A stretch of 64,000 nt of DNA from an uncultured Roseiflexaceae bacterium. GTDB taxonomy: Bacteria > Chloroflexota > Chloroflexia > Chloroflexales > Roseiflexaceae. The notes under the pieces were generated by a model. That model worked only from the letters and a program-made list of their open reading frames with translations. It was not told where the DNA came from and ran no database searches. Below, one piece after another: positions 44,805 to 53,743 of the stretch. The position numbers were made by a program, and so were the translations under genes. The first letter of the stretch is position 1. Each line of letters begins with the position of its first letter. The DNA is taken from positions 1-64,000 of the forward strand of contig CALJIC010000139.1 of NCBI GenBank assembly GCA_937974195.1, read 5' to 3'.

Positions 44805-45149
44805 TCACACGGTCCGTATCACGCTCCCCCACGGCATCCGGTGCGCGGTGGTCACCTGCACGTGGTAGCTCGCCGACTCGCGGTGGAGCGGGATCTCGAG
44901 CAGCGCGCGGTGCCCGTCGACGGTCACGCTGCCGAGCGCCTCGCGCTGCGCGCCGAGCACATCCACAATCGCGCTCGTTGGGCGCGCTCCCCCGCCGTAG
45001 CTGAGCGAGACGTGCGCCAGCGGCGGCCCCCCGGGCGTCACCGCCGTCACCTGCGCCGCGCGGACCTGCGCCGGCCGCAGGCGCCACGCCAGCAGCGCCA
45101 GCACGCCGAGCGCGATCAACATCCCGGCCCCCCGCAGTCGCTCGCGCAT
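44805..45149 (-). CDS. Small exported/anchored protein, function unknown
   Basis: 114 residues from ATG 45149, 7 bases after the lytic transglycosylase stop and behind a GTGAGGG site; an ATG at 45167 inside the upstream gene is an alternative. N-terminal hydrophobic segment 'AGMLIALGVLALLAW' (8-22), then an all-beta-looking domain 'AAQVTAVTPGGPPLAHVSLSYGGG...SATVDVLGA' with even hydrophobic spacing. It probably sits outside the membrane beside the transglycosylase, with which it is co-transcribed. Confidence 0.6.
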   Translation of the reverse strand: MRERLRGAGMLIALGVLALLAWRLRPAQVRAAQVTAVTPGGPPLAHVSLSYGGGARPTSAIVDVLGAQREALGSVTVDGHRALLEIPLHRESASYHVQVTTAHRMPWGSVIRTV

Positions 45150-45156
45150 CACTCCC

Positions 45157-47538
45157 TCACCCCTCATCCCGGCGGTACAGTCGCTCGTATACGCCATAGA
45201 AACCGTAAACAAGCTTGACGTAGTTACGAGTCTCGTTGAAGTCGATCCGCTCGACGAACATGTCCGGGTCCGGAACGCTCTCTCCGCCGGCCCAGCGCCA
45301 GGCGTTGCCCGGCCCGCCGTTGTACGCCGCCAGCGCGCCCGGCAGGCTCCCGCTCATATTCTCCAGCTGGCGCCGCAGGTAGAAGGCGCCGAAGCGGATG
45401 CTCACCGCCGGCCGCAGCAGGTCGTCGTCGCTGTACTCCTCGACTCCGAGCGCCTGCGCGATGCCGCGGCCGGTCTCCGGCATCACCTGCGCCAACCCGC
45501 GCGCCCCCGCCCACGACACGGCCCCCGGGTTGAACAGGCTCTCCTGGCGCAGCAGGGCGTACAGCGCCAGCGGGTCCACCCCTTGGGCGCGCGCCTCGGC
45601 CAGCACGATCGCCCGGTACGGCGCCGGGTAGATCAGAAGCTGCAGCCCGTCGGGAGGCTGCGCGGCCTCCGCGGGCGCGATCTGCGCCAGCCGCTGCGCC
45701 GCCGTGAGCGCCACATACGTGACGCCGTGCTCATGCGCCAGGCGCGCCAGCAGGTACAGCCGGTGCGGGTCGTCCTTCCAGGCGTCCAGCGGGGCGCGCC
45801 ACTCGCCGATCGACTCGTTGATCAGCCCGACCTCCGCCAGGGCCACGGCGCGCTGCACCGCCGGGTCCGCGGCCACCTGCTGGCTGTCGTCAGGCGGCGC
45901 GCCGGCCCAGCTCGCCAGCCACGCCTCCACCTCGCGCCACTCGGCCTCGCCGAGCGGCCGGTCGAGGCGCAGCTCGCCGGCGCCTATGCCATCGGTCAGC
46001 TCCGCCACCCGGCGGGCGTAGTAGGAGTCCGGCGCCGCAGCGCGCGCGGCGTCGAGCATCTCGGCGTGGGTCTCGCTCCCGGCCTCGCCGGCAGCCTCGA
46101 GCGCCCGCGCCGTCCAGTAGGCCGCCTGCGCCGCCATCTGGCCGGCCGACGCGCGGCGCAGCTCGTCCCACACGCGGATCGCCTCGTCGTAGCGCCCGCC
46201 CTCGTAGTAGTACATCCCGGCCGCGAAGAGCGCCTGGCCGGCGCCGGGGGCGGCGGGGTAGCGCCGCGCAAAATCGAGCCGCTGCTGCGCCGCGCCCTCG
46301 GCGTCCCCCAGCCAGTCGAGCAGCTGCGCCGCGCGGCTCAGCGCCTCGGGGGCGCGCTGGTCGTCGGGGTAGGCGTCGGCGAACTCGCGGTAGCCCGCCA
46401 CCGCGCGCTCCCGGTCGCCGCTCTGGCCGATCGTCTGCACCCAGTCGAGCTGCGCCTGCCGCCCGGTCCCGCCGTCCGGGTCGGCCGCGCCGATCGCAGC
46501 CAGCTCCGCGAGCGCCCCCTCGTAGTCGCCGAGCGCCCGCACGGCCAGCGCCCGCTGCCGCCGCAGCTCGAGCTGCTCGGAGGGCGCGGCCGCGGGGATC
46601 GCGGCGTCGAGCTGCGCGATGGCCGCCTCCCAGCGCTGGTGGGCCAGCAGCACGCGCGCGGCCGCCGCCGGCTGCAGGTTGCCCTGCGGGTCCGCCAGCA
46701 GCCGGGTGACGCTCTCGAGCGCCTCGGGCGCCGCAGGGGCCTCGGCGGCGGCCGCGCGCAGCCAGTCGCGCGCCTGCTCGGCCTCGCCCAGATCGGCGGC
46801 GAGCGTCGCGCCCTCAAGCATGATCCTCGCCCGGTACGCCGGGACCCGGGCGATCTCGAGCAGGCTGCGGTAGTTCTCCAGCGCCTGCGCCCCCTGCCCG
46901 AGCTCCAGGCGCACGGCGATCGCCCGCTCGTAGGCCGCGGCGCGCTCCGTGGTCGCGATGTCGCTCGCCGCGGCGGCCTCGTAGCCGGCGGCGGCCTCCT
47001 CGAGCCGGCCGAGCGCCCGCTCCTGGGCCGCCTGGCGGATGCGCGCGTAGGGCTCGATCGGCGTGCCAAGCGCCCGGTAGCGCTCGTAGGCCTGCGCGGC
47101 CTCAGCCGGCGCGCCGAGCTCCTCGTGCGCCCGGGCCAGCAGGAACAGCGCCCGGGCGTGGAGCGCGTCCTCCGGCCCCGAGTCGGCGAGCGGCCCCACG
47201 GCGCTCGCGGCGTCCTGCCAGCGCTCGAGGTGGCCGTAGCTCTCGGCCAGGTGCAGGCGCGCCGGCCGCGCCTCCGGGGCGTCGGGCGCGGCGCTGAGCA
47301 CGGCGGCGAACGCCTCGGCTGCGGCGGCGTAGTCCGCGGCGCGCAGGTGCTCCAGGCCCGCGGCGAGCAGCTCGCCCGGGGCAGATGGCGCCGGGTCAGA
47401 GCCCTCGGGCGGCGCGGTTGGGGTGGGCGGTGGAGAGGTCGGGTCGGTTGGCGGCGGGGCGTAGTCGACGGCATCGCAGGCGGCCAGGGCGGCGAGCAGA
47501 ACCAGGGCGGCGAGCCGTCGTCGCAGTCGGTTCGGCAT
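45157..47538 (-). CDS. Lytic transglycosylase lipoprotein with long TPR region
   Basis: 793 residues from ATG 47538 (47547 is also in frame). Lipoprotein signal with lipobox LAAC and Cys21, then a Pro/Thr linker. Residues 55-620 are TPR/Sel1-like helical repeats that carry the Soluble-Lytic-Transglycosylase superhelix. Residues 640-770 are the SLT domain: catalytic Glu in 'LYALLRQESLFNPGAVSWAGARGLAQVMPETG' and 'GSLPGALAAYNGGPGNAWRWAGG'. It cleaves the MurNAc-GlcNAc bond of peptidoglycan, releasing anhydro products, outside the membrane. Very Ala/Glu-rich, like its neighbours. Confidence 0.9.
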   Translation of the reverse strand: MPNRLRRRLAALVLLAALAACDAVDYAPPPTDPTSPPPTPTAPPEGSDPAPSAPGELLAAGLEHLRAADYAAAAEAFAAVLSAAPDAPEARPARLHLAESYGHLERWQDAASAVGPLADSGPEDALHARALFLLARAHEELGAPAEAAQAYERYRALGTPIEPYARIRQAAQERALGRLEEAAAGYEAAAASDIATTERAAAYERAIAVRLELGQGAQALENYRSLLEIARVPAYRARIMLEGATLAADLGEAEQARDWLRAAAAEAPAAPEALESVTRLLADPQGNLQPAAAARVLLAHQRWEAAIAQLDAAIPAAAPSEQLELRRQRALAVRALGDYEGALAELAAIGAADPDGGTGRQAQLDWVQTIGQSGDRERAVAGYREFADAYPDDQRAPEALSRAAQLLDWLGDAEGAAQQRLDFARRYPAAPGAGQALFAAGMYYYEGGRYDEAIRVWDELRRASAGQMAAQAAYWTARALEAAGEAGSETHAEMLDAARAAAPDSYYARRVAELTDGIGAGELRLDRPLGEAEWREVEAWLASWAGAPPDDSQQVAADPAVQRAVALAEVGLINESIGEWRAPLDAWKDDPHRLYLLARLAHEHGVTYVALTAAQRLAQIAPAEAAQPPDGLQLLIYPAPYRAIVLAEARAQGVDPLALYALLRQESLFNPGAVSWAGARGLAQVMPETGRGIAQALGVEEYSDDDLLRPAVSIRFGAFYLRRQLENMSGSLPGALAAYNGGPGNAWRWAGGESVPDPDMFVERIDFNETRNYVKLVYGFYGVYERLYRRDEG

Positions 47539-47606
47539 GGGCGGCATTGTACCACGCGCCCCCGCGCCGGCAAATGACAGAAAGCTCGCAGCTTCCTGCG
47601 CTGGCG

Positions 47607-48398
47607 TCAGCCTCCAGCCTCGGCCAGGATCGCCCGCAGCCGCGCGACCTGCTCCTTGAGCGCGGCCTCGTCGCGGTGGTACTCGAGCGTCACCGCGCGC
47701 GGCCTGGTGCGGCGCAGCACCTCGCGCAGCAGCTCGTAGTCCTCCTCCTGCAGCGGCTCGTGCGCGTCGCGCAGCACGCCGTCCTCCCAGCGCGGCCCGC
47801 TCACGTGGAGCTGCACCACCCGGTCGAGCGGCAGCGCCGCGAGGTAGTCGTCGATCGGTATCCCCAGGCTGGCCGCGCTCACCCGGGCGTGGGCCAGGTC
47901 GAGCAGCAGCCCGACGCCGGTGCGCTCGACCGCGGCGGCGATGAAGTCCGGCTCGCAGACGTGCTCGTAGGCGCCGCTCGCGTTGTAGTCCAGATTCTCG
48001 ACGATCAGCGGCACGTCGAGGGCGCTCCGCAGCCCGATGAGGTTGTCGCAGACGCTGGCGAAGAGCTCGTCGCGGCCGAGGACCGGCGAGCGCGCCTCGT
48101 TCCAGCGCCCGAAGTGGACCTCGACCGCGCTGTAGCCGAGGTGGACGCTCAGCCAGGGGGCGCGGGTGGCGACGAGCCGGCGGCGGGTCACTTCGAGCGC
48201 CTCCGGCTCGGTCAGCACGCCCGGCTGGCCGAGCGAGGCGTTGAACAGCGCGTTGTGCAGCAGCATGGGCTGGCCGGGGAACAGCTCGACAGCGCTCTCG
48301 GTCCAGCGGCTGGTGGTCTCGAAGTAGTCGACCGCGAGCTCCCGGCGCGCGAGCAGCTCGCGGGTGAGCGGCCAGTCGGCGATTGCGAGTGAGATCAT
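47607..48398 (-). CDS. DUF692 / MNIO-family protein (TIM-barrel iron enzyme), stand-alone
   Basis: 263 residues from ATG 48398, behind AAGGAGG. Features shared with the DUF692 (MbnB/TglH) family: 'LSVHLGYSAVEVHFG', 'LIVENLDYN', 'GLLLDLAHARVSAASLG', 'VVQLHVSGPR' and 'TLEYHRDE', which supply the His/Asp/Glu ligands of a multi-iron site in characterised members. Those members modify cysteine-containing peptides with a partner protein (DUF2063-like) and a precursor peptide; neither is seen next to this gene, so a sugar-isomerase-like activity is also possible. Slightly shorter than MbnB-type members. Confidence 0.7.
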   Translation of the reverse strand: MISLAIADWPLTRELLARRELAVDYFETTSRWTESAVELFPGQPMLLHNALFNASLGQPGVLTEPEALEVTRRRLVATRAPWLSVHLGYSAVEVHFGRWNEARSPVLGRDELFASVCDNLIGLRSALDVPLIVENLDYNASGAYEHVCEPDFIAAAVERTGVGLLLDLAHARVSAASLGIPIDDYLAALPLDRVVQLHVSGPRWEDGVLRDAHEPLQEEDYELLREVLRRTRPRAVTLEYHRDEAALKEQVARLRAILAEAGG

Positions 48399-48433
48399 GT
48401 GGCCCTCCTTCGCAGCGATTGTAGCATCGAATG

Positions 48434-48515
48434 GGGAGAGGGGTGCGCCGCGTAGAAAAGGGGAATCTGAGAAACTTGGCTTCCCCAAACTCCACCGTGC
48501 GGCGCGGCGGCCGCG
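48434..48515 (+). repeat. Interspersed repeat, diverged copy
   Basis: GAAAAGGGGAATCTGAG, GGCTTCCCCAAACTCC: block order of the family with a decayed palindrome. Confidence 0.45.
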
Positions 48516-48596
48516 CCGCCGCAGGCGATCATTTGACGGGGTGCAGCGCCTCCGCTATGCTGTGGCGCTATTCGAAATCACCCTAGCGACACAGCA

Positions 48597-49913
48597 ATGG
48601 ACTATCAGCAGGCGCTGGACTACCTCTACTCCTTCATCGCCGGCGAGCGGCAGACGCGGCGCCCGCCGCCCGAGCTGAACCTGATACGCACCCGGGCGCT
48701 CCTCACGGCGCTCGGCGAGCCGCAGCGCGCCTTCCGCAGCGTGGTCGTCGCCGGCACCAAGGGCAAGGGCTCGACCTGCGCGATGACCGAGGCGATCGCC
48801 CGCGCCTCCGGCCTCAGGGTCGGCCTCTGGACATCGCCGCACCTCCACAGCTACCGCGAGCGCATCCAGGTGGACCGCCGCCCGATCGGACAGGCGGCGC
48901 TGGTGCGGCTCGTGGAGCAGGTGCAGCCGCTGGTGGAGCAGGTGACCCACGCCACCGCAGGCCCGCCAACGACCTTCGCGATCGGGTTCGCGCTCGCGCT
49001 GCGCTACTTCGCCGACGAGGGCGTGGACCTGGCGGTGCTCGAGGTCGGGCTGGGCGGCACCTACGACAGCGCCAACGTCGTCGACCCGATCCTCTCGGTG
49101 ATCACCTCGATCAGCTACGACCACACGGAGATCCTGGGCCGCACGCTGCGCGACATCGCGCTCCAGAAGGCCGGCATCATGCGCGCCGGAGTCCCGGCGA
49201 TCACCGTCCCGCAGGAGCCGGAGGCGCTGCAGGCGCTGGCGGCCCACGCGGCGGAGATCGGCGCGCCCCTCTACGTCGTCGGGCGCCCGGCGCCGCACGC
49301 GCCGATGTTCAACGCGCTCGACCCCACCTCGGAGTACCACGGCCCGCTCACGACCGGGCTGCTGGGCTCGTTCCAGCGCGACAACTCGCTCCTCAGCGCC
49401 GGCGCCGCGCTCCTGCTGCGCCGGGCCGGCCTGCCGATCACCGACGCGGCGATCGCCACGGGCCTCGCAGAGGCGCGCTGGCCCGGCCGGATGGAGATCG
49501 TGCCCGGCGCGCCGCCGGTCGTGATCGACGGCGCGCACAACGGCGACTCGGCCCGCCGGCTGGTCGAGTCGCTCGGCGAGCTGTTCCCCGGCAGGCGCCT
49601 GGTGCTGGTGTTCGGCACCTCGCGCGACAAGGACCTGCCGCGGATGCTGGCCGAGCTGATGCCGGCCACCCGGGCGCTGGTGCTGACCCACTCGCGCCAC
49701 CCGCGCTCGCTCGTCGACCTGAACTCCCTCCGGGAGCAGGCGGCGCCGCTGCTCCCCCCCGGCACACCGCTGGTCACCCGCGACGACGTGCCCGAGGCGA
49801 TCGAGGCGGCCCGCGAGCTGGCCGGCCCGGACGACGTGATCTGCGTCACCGGCTCGCTGTTCATCGCCGCCGCCGCCCGCGAGGTGCTCGGCCTGCCCCA
49901 CGAGCGGGACTAG
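48597..49913 (+). CDS. folC: Folylpolyglutamate synthase / dihydrofolate synthase
   Basis: 438 residues. P-loop GTKGKGS at 53-59 ('VVAGTKGKGSTCAMTEAI'), 'WTSPHLHSYRERIQ' (folate-site signature), 'EVGLGGTYDSANVV', and C-terminal Mur-ligase-like domain with 'VIDGAHNGDSARRL' and 'VFGTSRDKD'. It joins glutamate to dihydropteroate or folate with ATP. Cytoplasmic, normal length. Start ATG 48597. Confidence 0.95.
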   Translation: MDYQQALDYLYSFIAGERQTRRPPPELNLIRTRALLTALGEPQRAFRSVVVAGTKGKGSTCAMTEAIARASGLRVGLWTSPHLHSYRERIQVDRRPIGQAALVRLVEQVQPLVEQVTHATAGPPTTFAIGFALALRYFADEGVDLAVLEVGLGGTYDSANVVDPILSVITSISYDHTEILGRTLRDIALQKAGIMRAGVPAITVPQEPEALQALAAHAAEIGAPLYVVGRPAPHAPMFNALDPTSEYHGPLTTGLLGSFQRDNSLLSAGAALLLRRAGLPITDAAIATGLAEARWPGRMEIVPGAPPVVIDGAHNGDSARRLVESLGELFPGRRLVLVFGTSRDKDLPRMLAELMPATRALVLTHSRHPRSLVDLNSLREQAAPLLPPGTPLVTRDDVPEAIEAARELAGPDDVICVTGSLFIAAAAREVLGLPHERD

Positions 49914-49978
49914 GCACATCTGCGCTCCCCTCCCTCCCTGAGCCGGCGCGCGGAAGCGATGACGTCCCAGGGCACAGC

Positions 49979-50007
49979 TTGACAATAACCCGCCAGTGTG
50001 CCATTCT
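49979..50007 (+). promoter_or_regulatory. Candidate promoter of the TIM-barrel isomerase gene
   Basis: Perfect TTGACA (49979-49984), 17-base spacer, CATTCT (50002-50007), 38 bases before the start codon. Confidence 0.55.
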
Positions 50008-50044
50008 GGCAGCGGTGTGGATGGTCGACAGTGGGGGGAGCGCG

Positions 50045-50758
50045 ATGAACCTGATAATCTGTCTGACCGGAGAGGCGGAGCAGCTCGCCTTCCTACCCGA
50101 GATAGCCAGCCTCGGCGCCGGCATCGAGCTCGGAAGCTACGGCCTGGCCGGCATCCGGTCCGAGCAGCAGTGGGAGGCGCGGGTCCGGCTGCACCAGGAG
50201 CTCCGCGCGCGGTTCGCGGGGCCGCTCGCCATCCACGGCCCGTTCCTCGGCATGGAGTTCGCGCACCTCGATCACCTCATCCGCGCGGCCGTTCAGCGCC
50301 GCCTGGACATGCTGTTCGACGTTGCGCTGCAGCTCGGCGCCGGCCGGATCATCCTGCACAGCGGCTACACCGTGGAGATGGAGCTCTTCGACCTCGACGA
50401 GCAGTGGCTCACTGGGAACATCTCCTTCTGGCAGCGCGAGATCCAGCGCTGGGCCGACGCCGGGATCCAGATCGTCCTCGAGAACGACATCGAGAAGTCG
50501 CCGGACCTGTTGATCCGCCTGGTCGACGGAGTCGGCGCCCCGTCCCTGGGCCTGTGCATGGACATCGGCCACCAGCACGTGTTCTCCAGCCTGGACGCCC
50601 CCGAGTGGGTGCGGCGGATGGGCCGGCGCCTGCTCCATGTGCATCTGCACGACAACGATCGCACGGGCGAGGCGGCTGAGGAGCGAAGGGCGGGCAGGTG
50701 GCCGATTCACGGCCGCCTCTACCCGCCCAGTTCCCCAGCTTTGCCAGGCCGCGCCTAG
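50045..50758 (+). CDS. Sugar-phosphate isomerase/epimerase-like TIM barrel, C-terminus shortened
   Basis: 237 residues from ATG 50045. Xylose-isomerase-like/AP_endonuc_2 barrel: 'LAIHGPFLGM', 'GAGRIILHSGY', 'GIQIVLENDIEKSPDLLIRLVD', 'LGLCMDIGHQHVFS' and 'LLHVHLHDNDRTG' give the usual metal ligands (E, D, H, H). After DNDRTG the family normally continues with a Gly-rich turn and a last strand carrying a Glu; here an Arg/Pro-rich tail ends the protein and overlaps the convergent receiver gene by 4 bases. A frameshift or deletion in the last 40 residues is likely; activity doubtful. Preceded by TTGACA-N17-CATTCT. Confidence 0.7.
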   Translation: MNLIICLTGEAEQLAFLPEIASLGAGIELGSYGLAGIRSEQQWEARVRLHQELRARFAGPLAIHGPFLGMEFAHLDHLIRAAVQRRLDMLFDVALQLGAGRIILHSGYTVEMELFDLDEQWLTGNISFWQREIQRWADAGIQIVLENDIEKSPDLLIRLVDGVGAPSLGLCMDIGHQHVFSSLDAPEWVRRMGRRLLHVHLHDNDRTGEAAEERRAGRWPIHGRLYPPSSPALPGRA

Positions 50759-51141
50759 TGACGCGGCGAGCAGGGCTGCAGAAGACCCGCCAGCCGGTGG
50801 GCGAGCGCCTCCAGCGGCTCGCCCTTCATGATGAAGGCCTCCGCCCCGGCCGCCAGCGCCTCCTGCTCGATGCGGTAGTCGGATGACACCACCACCACCG
50901 GGGACGCCACCCGGCGCGCGCGCAGCGCCCTGAGCAGCTCCAGGCCGGTCATGCCGGGCGGCATGTGATGGTCGGTGATCACCAGGTCTGCGCCGCGCTC
51001 CTCGAACACGGCGAGCGCCTCCTCAGCCGACCGGACCGCGGTGACAGCTGCGTCTGGAATATGGGTGGCCAGCATCTGCTCGACCACAAAGAGGTACAGC
51101 GGATCGTCGTCCGCTGCGATGATATGGTAACGCCGGGCCAT
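50755..51141 (-). CDS. Single-domain response regulator (CheY-like)
   Basis: 128 residues, receiver only: acidic pocket D11-D12-D13, phospho-acceptor D57 ('LVITDHHMPPGMTG'), switch Ser in 'VVVVSSDYR' and Lys in 'AFIMKGEP'. No output domain, so it may serve phosphotransfer or protein binding. No kinase next to it; the large GAF kinase at 40.8-43.9 kb is the only one in the window (link inferred and weak). Its 3' end overlaps the convergent isomerase gene by 4 bases. Confidence 0.88.
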   Translation of the reverse strand: MARRYHIIAADDDPLYLFVVEQMLATHIPDAAVTAVRSAEEALAVFEERGADLVITDHHMPPGMTGLELLRALRARRVASPVVVVSSDYRIEQEALAAGAEAFIMKGEPLEALAHRLAGLLQPCSPRH

Positions 51142-51356
51142 AGCACGCTCCGGTTCAGACTTGCTCCTGATCAGGCCACAGGAGGCAGTGGGAGGCGCAG
51201 TATACCAAGCATGGCCCGCCAGTTACTTTACATGAGCATTACAGGTGCTACGCGGCTGGCGCGTAGAACCCGGCGCCGGAAGGAGGCCGCCGCGATCTCG
51301 ATCGATCTCCACGCATGTCCGCGGATTCAGCAGTATAATGAACGGAGCTACGTGAT

Positions 51357-51395
51357 GGTGGGGTGCGGGGAGGCGCTGCCTCCCCAATCATCCCT
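51357..51395 (-). repeat. Interspersed palindromic repeat copy
   Basis: GGGGAGGC-GCT-GCCTCCCC (perfect 8-bp arms, 51367-51385); on the minus strand the flanks read GGGATGATT on the 5' side and GCACCCC on the 3' side, as in the copy at 55281-55315. Confidence 0.6.
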
Positions 51396-51507
51396 CCTCC
51401 GGCCACCTCGCGGCAGCACGCCGTCGCAGGGCAGCGGAAGAACGGGTCCTTGGAGAGGCAACGCCCTCGAGATCTCCCCGCGGGAGACGCCGCCGCACCA
51501 CACTGCG

Positions 51508-51532
51508 TAGCTCGTGTTATCGACACGAGCTA
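51508..51532. terminator. Perfect 10-bp hairpin in the korA leader
   Basis: TAGCTCGTGT (51508-51517) and ACACGAGCTA (51523-51532), 5-base loop. No T run; could be a terminator, attenuator or operator. Confidence 0.4.
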
Positions 51533-51807
51533 TGCGGCCGTGCCGCCCTCGCGAGCCGGGTGGTGTGTGGGCCGCTGGCCTTCCGAGCGGGGCCCGGCCG
51601 CCGCGCCAGCCGTACCGACCGCGCGAGCGACGCGGAGCGACACGCGATCGTACCGCCCGCAGCGGCGGATGCGTTCTATAAACAGGTGGATAGCGCAGGA
51701 CAATCGTAGCGGCCATGGTGGCCAGCAGACTCGCCGAGGCGTCGAGATCGCTGGCTTGGCAACCAGGGCCGTGACTCGGCGCCCGCAGTAGAGACTCTGG
51801 AGAAGCC

Positions 51808-53661
51808 ATGAGCGTCATCGACACCGAAGTGAACCCGGGAGGCGTGGGGCTGGAGGATCGACCGCCAATCGTGAACGACTTCTCGATCGTCGCGGCGACC
51901 GTCAACGGCTCGGGGAGCCAGACGGCTAACAATGTCCTCATCCGCGCCATCTTCAAGATGGGCATCCCCGTCAGCGGCAAGAACCTGTTCCCCTCGAACA
52001 TCCAGGGCCTGCCGACCTGGTACACCATCCGCGTCAGCAAGCACGGCTACACCGCCCGCCGCGAGGGGACCGAGATCCTGGTGGCCTTCAACCCGCGGAC
52101 GGCCGACGAGGACCTGGCCGCCCTGCCGCCCGGCGGCGTGTGCGTGCACCCGGATGACCTCAAGTTCGCCCAGCCGCGCGAGGATGTCATCTACTACCCG
52201 CTGCCGGTCAAAGAGCTGGTGAAGCAGTCCGGGGCCGACGTCAAGCTCAGGGACTACATCGCCAATATGGCCTACGTCGGCGCGCTCACCGAGCTGCTCA
52301 GCATCGACATCAACGAGATCTACAAGGCGCTCGACAAGCACTTCAAGGGCCGGAAGAAGCCGATCGACCTGAACTTCGGCATGGTCACCGCCGCCGCGGA
52401 GTGGACGCGCGCCAACCTGCCCAAGCGCGACCCGTACCGCGTCGCCCCGATGAACGAGACCGCCGGCATGATCCTGATCGACGGCAACACCGCCGGCGCG
52501 CTGGGCGCCCTGTGCGGCGGCATGACCGTGGCGGCCTGGTACCCGATCACCCCCGCGACCAGCCTGGCGGACGCCCTGACCGACTACGCGCCGAAGCTGC
52601 GCGGCAACGAGGCGGACGGCACGGCGACCTACGCGATCATCCAGGCCGAGGACGAGCTGGCCGCGGCCGGGATGGTCGTCGGCGCGGGCTGGGCCGGCGC
52701 GCGCGCGATGACCAGCACCTCGGGCCCGGGCCTCTCGCTGATGAACGAGTTCGTCGGCCTGGCCTACTTCGCCGAGGTCCCGGCGGTGATCTGGGACGTC
52801 ATGCGCATGGGCCCCTCCACCGGCCTGCCGACGCGCGTCTCGCAGGGCGATGTGCTCAGCGCCTACTACATGGGCCACGGCGACACGCGCCACGTCTGCC
52901 TGTTCCCGGGCTCGATGCGCGAGTGCTTCGAGTTCGGCTGGCGCGCCTTCGACCTCGCCGAGCGGCTGCAGACCCCGGTGCTGGTGCTCAGCGACCTCGA
53001 CCTGGGCATGAACAACTGGATGACCGAGCCGTTCGAGTACCCCGATCAGCCCTTCGACCGCGGCAAGGTGCTGACCGCCGAGCAGATCGACGAGCTCGAG
53101 CAGCGCTTCGGGCGCTACGGCCGCTACCGCGATGTGGACGGCGACGGCATCCCCTACCGCACCCTGCCCGGCAACCAGCACCCGCGCAGCGCCTACCTGG
53201 CGCGCGGCACCGGCCACAACGAGTTCGCGGCCTATAGCGAGCGCCCGGAGGACTGGCAGAAGAACCTCGACCGGCTGGCGCGCAAGCACGAGACGGCGCG
53301 CACGCTCGTGCCGCAGCCGGTGGTCGATCTCAACGAGAAGGCGCGCGTGGGCATCATCGCCTACGGCTCGACCGACGCGGCGGTGCGCGAGGCGCGCGAC
53401 CGGCTCGAGCAGGCGGGCGTGGCGACCAGCTACCTGCGTATTCGCGCCCTGCCGCTGAGCGAGCCGGTGCGGACGTTCGTCGAGCAGCACGACCGGGTCT
53501 ACGTGGCCGAGATGAACGAGGACGGGCAGATGCACCAGCTGGTGCAGCTCCACGTGCCCGAGCTGGCCGGCCGGGTCCGCTCGGTGCGGATCTGCAACGG
53601 CCTGCCGATGAGCGCCCGGTTCGTGACCGAGGAGATCCTGAAGGCGGAGCAGAGCAGCTGA
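51808..53661 (+). CDS. korA: 2-oxoacid:ferredoxin oxidoreductase, fused gamma-alpha subunit
   Basis: 617 residues. Residues 25-200 are the gamma (catalytic-domain) part: 'VNGSGSQTANNVLIRAIFKMGIPVSGKNLFPSNIQGLPTWYTIRV'. From about 230 the alpha part: 'MILIDGNTAGALGALCGGMTVAAWYPITPATSLADALTDYAP', 'IIQAEDELAAAGMVVGAGWAGARAMTSTSGPGLSLMNE', and transketolase C-like domain 'KARVGIIAYGSTDAAVREARDRLEQAG'. With KorB it decarboxylates 2-oxoglutarate or a related oxoacid, makes acyl-CoA and reduces ferredoxin. No iron-sulfur delta subunit is present. The substrate is not fixed by sequence; 2-oxoglutarate is the usual one for this architecture. Confidence 0.92.
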   Translation: MSVIDTEVNPGGVGLEDRPPIVNDFSIVAATVNGSGSQTANNVLIRAIFKMGIPVSGKNLFPSNIQGLPTWYTIRVSKHGYTARREGTEILVAFNPRTADEDLAALPPGGVCVHPDDLKFAQPREDVIYYPLPVKELVKQSGADVKLRDYIANMAYVGALTELLSIDINEIYKALDKHFKGRKKPIDLNFGMVTAAAEWTRANLPKRDPYRVAPMNETAGMILIDGNTAGALGALCGGMTVAAWYPITPATSLADALTDYAPKLRGNEADGTATYAIIQAEDELAAAGMVVGAGWAGARAMTSTSGPGLSLMNEFVGLAYFAEVPAVIWDVMRMGPSTGLPTRVSQGDVLSAYYMGHGDTRHVCLFPGSMRECFEFGWRAFDLAERLQTPVLVLSDLDLGMNNWMTEPFEYPDQPFDRGKVLTAEQIDELEQRFGRYGRYRDVDGDGIPYRTLPGNQHPRSAYLARGTGHNEFAAYSERPEDWQKNLDRLARKHETARTLVPQPVVDLNEKARVGIIAYGSTDAAVREARDRLEQAGVATSYLRIRALPLSEPVRTFVEQHDRVYVAEMNEDGQMHQLVQLHVPELAGRVRSVRICNGLPMSARFVTEEILKAEQSS

Positions 53662-53743
53662 ACGTTGCACATCGGAGCGCAGGGGCGTGGGGGCGCAGCG
53701 CGCCAGCCCGCTCCCGCGCTACGTGCAACCGGAGAATAATGAG

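Larger units (their letters stand above)
51142..51807. other. 666-base leader region before korA
   Basis: No convincing gene. It holds a TATAAT at 51334-51339 without a good -35, an interspersed palindrome (arms 51367-51374 and 51378-51385) and a 10-bp hairpin (51508-51532). The open frames here are Arg/Pro-rich and have no family match. A long structured 5' leader of korAB is possible. Confidence 0.45.

Noticed and set aside
51363..51791. 142-codon frame in the korA leader
   Set aside because: Runs through an interspersed palindrome and a hairpin, strongly basic product, no family resemblance.
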